A stretch of DNA of 9,343 nt from Gammaproteobacteria bacterium (GTDB lineage: Bacteria; Pseudomonadota; Gammaproteobacteria; UBA9214). How positions within the stretch are numbered: the first letter of the stretch is position 1; each line of letters starts with the position of its first letter. The DNA is taken from assembly GCA_029859555.1 (NCBI GenBank), contig JAOUCV010000065.1, positions 1-9,343 on the forward strand. Direction: 5' to 3'. The translations under genes were made by a program, and so were the position numbers. The notes beneath the pieces were generated by a model, which worked only from the letters and a program-made list of their open reading frames with translations, made no database searches and was not told where the DNA came from. Below are positions 5,422 through 9,343 of this stretch, piece after piece.

Positions 5422-8400
5422 ATGGACAAATTGTTCAAACTAACGGGCTTCATCCCGTTCATCCTGGTTATTTTCCTGAATGCCTTTGTCGATCTGGGAC
5501 ACAAAATTCTGATCCAGAATACGGTCTTCAAGATCTACGACGGACAGACCCAGATCATACTGACCGCCATCGTGAACGGTCTGATATTGCTGCCATTCGT
5601 ATTGCTTTTCACCCCTGCCGGCTATCTCTCTGACAAATACCAAAAACCCCTGATCATGAAAGTCAGTGCGGCCGTTGCCGTCGGTCTGACTCTGCTGATC
5701 ACCCTCTCCTACTATCGTGGGTGGTTCCAGTTTTCATTCGCCATGACCTTTCTGCTAGCGGTGCAAAGTGCTTTTTACTCACCGTCAAAGTACGGCTACA
5801 TCAAGGAACTGACAGGCAAGGAGCGTCTGGCCACCGCCAATGCCGTGGTACAGGCGGTCACTATTGTGGCCATCCTGCTTGGCATCTTCGCCTTCTCGGT
5901 ATTTTTTGAACAGGGTCTGGCCGGTGTCAGCTATAAAAATGAACCAGAAATATTACAGGCCATAGCACCGATTGGCTGGATTTTGGTGATTTGCTCGTCA
6001 CTTGAATTGATGTTTGCTATGCAACTGCCGGCCGGTGAGGCAGCAGCGGCCGAGCAGCGCTTTGACGTAAAACAGTACAGTAAAGGCCACTACCTGCGTG
6101 ACAATCTCACCAAGATCCTGGCAAACAGAACTATCTGGCTTTCTATTGTTGGTTTGTCCGCGTTCTGGGCAATTTCCCAGGTGGTACTGGCAACCTTCCC
6201 GGCCTTCGCCAAGGAGACCCTGGGCGAGGACAACACCGTTATCATTCAGGGAATGCTGGCCTGTTCCGGGTTCGGCATCATCGTCGGCTCACTGCTGGCC
6301 GGTCAGTCATCCAAGCATCATATCGAAACGGGCCTCGTCCCACTGGGTGCACTGGGCATCGTTCTCGCCCTTTTTATCCTGCCACAACTGGACTCGCATA
6401 CCCTGCTGGTGCTTGATTTTCTATTGCTGGGTGTCTGTGGCGGTATGTTTATTGTGCCACTCAATGCATTGATTCAGTTCCATGCCCGTGATGACCAGCT
6501 GGGCACCGTGCTGGCAGGCAACAACTGGGTGCAAAACGCAGTCATGCTGGGATTCCTGGGCCTGACCGTGTTCTTTGCCGTCTACGGCATCAGCGATATC
6601 GGCCTGTTTCATCTACTGACCATCGTTGCCCTGGCAGGTGCGCTCTATACCGTTTATCAACTGCCACAGTCGCTGGTGCGGTATGTGATTGCACGGATGT
6701 TTTCCAGTACCTACCGTATCAAGGTGCTGGGATTTGAAAACCTGCCGGGTACCGGCGGCGTGCTGATGCTGGGCAACCACATCAGCTGGCTCGACTGGGC
6801 GATGATCCAGATCGCCTGCCCGCGGCCGGTGCGTTTTGTCATGCACCAGGCCATTTATCAGCGTTGGTATTTAAAATGGTTCCTTGACTTCTTCGGCGTC
6901 ATTCCGATTTCTTCTGGCCAGAGCAAAGAGGCACTGCAGCAGATCAACGAACTGTTGCGTGCCGGCGAGGTCGTGTGCCTGTTTCCGGAAGGGGCCATCA
7001 GCCGCAGTGGTCAGCTGGGTGAATTCAAACACGGTTATGAACGCACCACCGAAGGTGTGGATGGCATTATTCTGCCGTTCTATTTACGCGGCCTCTGGGG
7101 CAGCCGCTTCTCGCGCTCGAGCGAAAAGCTGCAGGAGCTGCGCAGCACCCGCCTGCGCGGCGACGTCATTGTTGCCTTCGGCAAACCGTTACCCATGGAC
7201 ACGCCGGCCGACGCACTGAAACGGCAGGTGCTGGAACTCTCGATCGATACCTGGGAGCACCATACGCAAACCCTCGACCCCATTCCCCTGGCGTGGTTGC
7301 GCAGCGCAAAACGGCGCGGTAACCAACCCTGCCTGGCAGATGCCAGTGCAACGACCACGCTCTCCGGCTATAAAACCCTGACCGCCGTCATCGCGTTCTC
7401 CCGCCTCATTCGCAGGCGTAGCCAGGAGCACAATATCGGCCTGCTCTTGCCAACCAGCAGTCCGGGCATTATCACCAACATGGCGGCCTTGCTGTTGAAC
7501 AAGACCGTGGTCAACCTGAACTACACAGCCAGCCTGCAGTCACTACTGGCCGCGGTGGAGAAGGCAGAGATCAGCAACCTCTATACCTCCAGACTCTTTA
7601 TCAAGAAACTGCAGCAGCGTGGCATTGACCTGCACGAGTTGCTGGACCGGGTGCAGGTACATTTCCTTGAAGACCTGAAAGACGAGATTGGCACCTTTAC
7701 TAAATTTTCTCTGCTGGCCTCGACGGTCGTGTTGCCTGCACGGGTGCTCTATGCGCTATTCGGACGTCATGCCGGCATTGATCAACCCGCCGCCATTCTC
7801 TTTTCAAGCGGCAGCGAAGGGGAACCCAAAGGCGTCCTCCTCAGTCACCGCAATATCATGGCTAATATCCGACAGGTATCCGATGTGCTCGACGTGCGCG
7901 ACGAAGACACCATCATGGCAACCCTGCCGCTGTTTCATGCCTTCGGACTTACAGTCACAGGACTCATGCCCCTGGTCGAGGGCATCCCGGTCATCTTCCA
8001 TCCGGACCCGACAGATGCCGTGACCATAGCGAAGGCCATCGCAAAGCATCAGGCCACCGTATTTTGCGGCACCTCCACCTTCCTGCGATTATTTACCCGA
8101 AACCGGAATATCCACCCCTTGATGCTGGATTCATTGCGGGTGGTGGTGGCCGGCGCCGAAAGACTGAACCCCGAGGTGCGGGATGCCTTCAAGCTCAAGT
8201 TCAACAAGGAGATCTACGAAGGCTATGGCACCACGGAAACCACCCCGGTTGCCAGCGTCAACATCCCGGACCGCATAGACCAGCGGAACTGGAAGGTCCA
8301 GCAAGGGAACAAGCCTGGTACCGTTGGTATGCCCCTGCCGGGTGGCAGTTTCCGTGTAGTTGATCCGAATACCCTGAAGTCGCTGCCTGTCGGTGAAGAC

Positions 8401-8874
8401 GGCCTGATCCTGTTCGGTGGCTCACAGGTTATGCTGGGCTACCTCAATGATCCGGAGAAGACCGCGGAGGTGATCGTAGAGGTGGATGGCAAACGCTGGT
8501 ACAAGACCGGTGATAAAGGCCATCTCGACCAGGACGGCTTCCTCACCATTGTCGACCGCTACTCACGCTTTGCGAAAATAGCTGGTGAGATGATCAGCCT
8601 TGGCGCCATAGAAAGCATCATTAATAAAGTGCTGCCGGAAGATGTTGAGGTTCTCACCACGGCACTCCCTGATGGCAAGAAGGGAGAAAAGGTTATTCTC
8701 CTGATAGCCGGTGACATCGACAAGGATAAAATGAAGGAGCTTATCGAGCAATCGGGGCTCAACCCGTTAATGAGGCCCGCAGAATTAGTCAATGTAGAAG
8801 AGATTCCCAAACTCGGAAGCGGCAAGAATGATTTTAGCCAGGCAAAGCAGTTGGCAATGAAAGCATGCGCCTGA
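5422..8874 (+). CDS. aas: MFS flippase - PlsC acyltransferase - acyl-ACP synthetase fusion (LplT-Aas type)
   Basis: This 1150-residue inner-membrane protein has three parts. Residues about 8-415 form a 12-helix MFS domain like the lysophospholipid flippase LplT. Residues about 430-625 form a PlsC-type acyltransferase with the HX4D motif NHISWLD (His453, Asp458) and FPEG at 521-524. Residues about 640-1148 form an ANL acyl-activating enzyme with the ATP motif SSGSEGEPKG (795-804), YGTTE (935-939), YKTGD (1027-1031), FAKIAGEM after DRYSR (from 1045) and the late lysine Lys1135 in GSGKNDF. All key motifs are intact. In E. coli LplT and Aas are separate neighbouring genes: lysophospholipid is flipped inward and re-acylated using acyl-ACP. 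The one-chain form is known in other bacteria. ATG 5422 is the first start after an in-frame TGA at 5395-5397; its ribosome binding site is weak, perhaps AGG at 5410. It may be co-transcribed with the TetR gene. Confidence 0.93.
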   Translation: MDKLFKLTGFIPFILVIFLNAFVDLGHKILIQNTVFKIYDGQTQIILTAIVNGLILLPFVLLFTPAGYLSDKYQKPLIMKVSAAVAVGLTLLITLSYYRGWFQFSFAMTFLLAVQSAFYSPSKYGYIKELTGKERLATANAVVQAVTIVAILLGIFAFSVFFEQGLAGVSYKNEPEILQAIAPIGWILVICSSLELMFAMQLPAGEAAAAEQRFDVKQYSKGHYLRDNLTKILANRTIWLSIVGLSAFWAISQVVLATFPAFAKETLGEDNTVIIQGMLACSGFGIIVGSLLAGQSSKHHIETGLVPLGALGIVLALFILPQLDSHTLLVLDFLLLGVCGGMFIVPLNALIQFHARDDQLGTVLAGNNWVQNAVMLGFLGLTVFFAVYGISDIGLFHLLTIVALAGALYTVYQLPQSLVRYVIARMFSSTYRIKVLGFENLPGTGGVLMLGNHISWLDWAMIQIACPRPVRFVMHQAIYQRWYLKWFLDFFGVIPISSGQSKEALQQINELLRAGEVVCLFPEGAISRSGQLGEFKHGYERTTEGVDGIILPFYLRGLWGSRFSRSSEKLQELRSTRLRGDVIVAFGKPLPMDTPADALKRQVLELSIDTWEHHTQTLDPIPLAWLRSAKRRGNQPCLADASATTTLSGYKTLTAVIAFSRLIRRRSQEHNIGLLLPTSSPGIITNMAALLLNKTVVNLNYTASLQSLLAAVEKAEISNLYTSRLFIKKLQQRGIDLHELLDRVQVHFLEDLKDEIGTFTKFSLLASTVVLPARVLYALFGRHAGIDQPAAILFSSGSEGEPKGVLLSHRNIMANIRQVSDVLDVRDEDTIMATLPLFHAFGLTVTGLMPLVEGIPVIFHPDPTDAVTIAKAIAKHQATVFCGTSTFLRLFTRNRNIHPLMLDSLRVVVAGAERLNPEVRDAFKLKFNKEIYEGYGTTETTPVASVNIPDRIDQRNWKVQQGNKPGTVGMPLPGGSFRVVDPNTLKSLPVGEDGLILFGGSQVMLGYLNDPEKTAEVIVEVDGKRWYKTGDKGHLDQDGFLTIVDRYSRFAKIAGEMISLGAIESIINKVLPEDVEVLTTALPDGKKGEKVILLIAGDIDKDKMKELIEQSGLNPLMRPAELVNVEEIPKLGSGKNDFSQAKQLAMKACA

Positions 8875-8932
8875 TAAAGACGCCCGGGAAGTTCCGACAC
8901 GGGCTTGCGCCCCCCCGGTGTGAATCGCGGCT

Positions 8933-8960
8933 AAAAGTTGCTCTTACAGCAAGACTTTTT
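8933..8960. terminator. Probable bidirectional terminator between converging genes
   Basis: AAAAGT-TGCT pairs with AGCA-ACTTTT around a CTTAC loop, with a 2-base bulge (AG), and the plus strand ends in five T (8956-8960). It lies between the fusion gene (ending 8874) and the converging phospholipase D-family gene (ending 8982). The opposite strand also has a short T-run, so it could stop transcription from both sides. Confidence 0.5.
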
Positions 8961-8981
8961 GCCATGACCCGGTTACTACAG

Positions 8982-9343
8982 TTACAGGACCGGCTCCAGC
9001 GGCAGCAGTTCCCAGAACCACAGCTGAATACGCTTGCCAAGTGCCGCCTGGTCATCCGGGTTGTCCGTCAAAGGGGCCCAGCTATTCTGGGGACGCATAT
9101 CCTGCTCGATACGGGCTTCCACCTGCCGGGCCAGTAACGGGCTCTTGATCTGCACACCGATTTCGGTGTTCAGGTTCGCAGACCGGGGATCCAGGTTAAA
9201 CGTGCCGACGAACAGTGACTCTGCATCGATCACCATGGTCTTGGCGTGCACGGCAAATACCGGGTTATGTTGCTTGATCTCTGCATGGCGTTCATTGAGG
9301 CGGTACTGGACCATGGGATAAGGCCGAAACTCGTGGAGTTCAA
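8982..9343 (-). CDS. Phospholipase D-family cardiolipin synthase-like protein, C-terminal part (5' end outside window)
   Basis: The frame is open to the right edge, so only about the last 119 residues are seen. The second HKD motif is intact: HAKTMVID (HxKxxxxD), then FVGTFNLDPRSANLNTEIG. This phospholipase D signature, with the closing WELLPLEPVL, resembles the ClsC group of cardiolipin synthases. An ATG at 9314 exists, but the frame continues upstream as ELHEFRPYP, which fits the family, so 9314 is not the true start. ClsC-type enzymes make cardiolipin at the inner membrane, in E. coli from phosphatidylglycerol and phosphatidylethanolamine. The first HKD motif is outside the window. It converges on the phospholipid re-acylation fusion gene, so both neighbours act on membrane lipids, though transcription is separate. 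Other PLD-family roles cannot be excluded from this part alone. Confidence 0.85.
   Translation of the reverse strand, partial: ELHEFRPYPMVQYRLNERHAEIKQHNPVFAVHAKTMVIDAESLFVGTFNLDPRSANLNTEIGVQIKSPLLARQVEARIEQDMRPQNSWAPLTDNPDDQAALGKRIQLWFWELLPLEPVL

Noticed and set aside
8882..8904. GCCCG/CGGGC inverted repeat as a terminator for the fusion gene
   Set aside because: The stem is short with a long loop and is followed by GCGCCCCCCC rather than a T-run; the 8933-8960 hairpin is a better candidate.

Overview
The window is moderately GC-rich bacterial DNA with tightly packed genes. Its contents (a rhombosortase, an MFS-PlsC-acyl-ACP synthetase fusion, a ClsC-like phospholipase D protein and a group II PLP decarboxylase-like protein) suggest a gammaproteobacterium. 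No species can be assigned from this sequence. There is no mobile element, CRISPR array, tRNA or rRNA in view, and no gap between genes is longer than about 255 bases.

Left part, plus strand: the C-terminal end of a PLP-dependent group II decarboxylase-family protein enters from the left edge (to 466). After a 254-base gap holding a perfect 8-bp inverted repeat come two genes 44 bases apart: a GcvH-like lipoyl carrier (721-1101) and an acidic 133-residue protein of unknown function (1146-1547). No other glycine cleavage gene is visible.

Middle part, minus strand: a VIT-VWA exported protein (2401-4491) is followed by a rhombosortase (1748-2401) whose start codon overlaps the VWA stop codon (TAATG). 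The VWA protein ends in a Gly/Ser-rich stretch, a hydrophobic helix and an Arg cluster, a GlyGly-CTERM-like sorting tail. The pair therefore looks like a protein-processing enzyme with a dedicated substrate. It resembles the known proteobacterial VIT-VWA/sortase pairs but uses a different class of processing enzyme.

Control region (4492-4740): this divergent intergenic region carries four copies of a 13-bp palindrome, TGAAC-N3-GTTCA (two perfect and identical, one perfect in the arms, one with a single mismatch). They lie between the VWA operon and a TetR-family gene with a WHG-type C-terminal domain (4741-5343). The layout suggests that the TetR protein represses itself and the VWA/rhombosortase operon. 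Two further palindromes of another sequence type lie in the same region.

Right part: 78 bases after the TetR gene, on the same strand, is a 1150-residue fusion of an LplT-like MFS flippase, a PlsC acyltransferase and an acyl-ACP synthetase (Aas), a complete lysophospholipid import and re-acylation machine in one chain. It converges, across a probable bidirectional terminator, on the C-terminal part of a ClsC-like phospholipase D-family cardiolipin synthase that runs off the right edge. The right half is thus devoted to membrane phospholipid upkeep, and the middle to a surface or envelope protein with its own processing enzyme. The TetR regulator could link the two.
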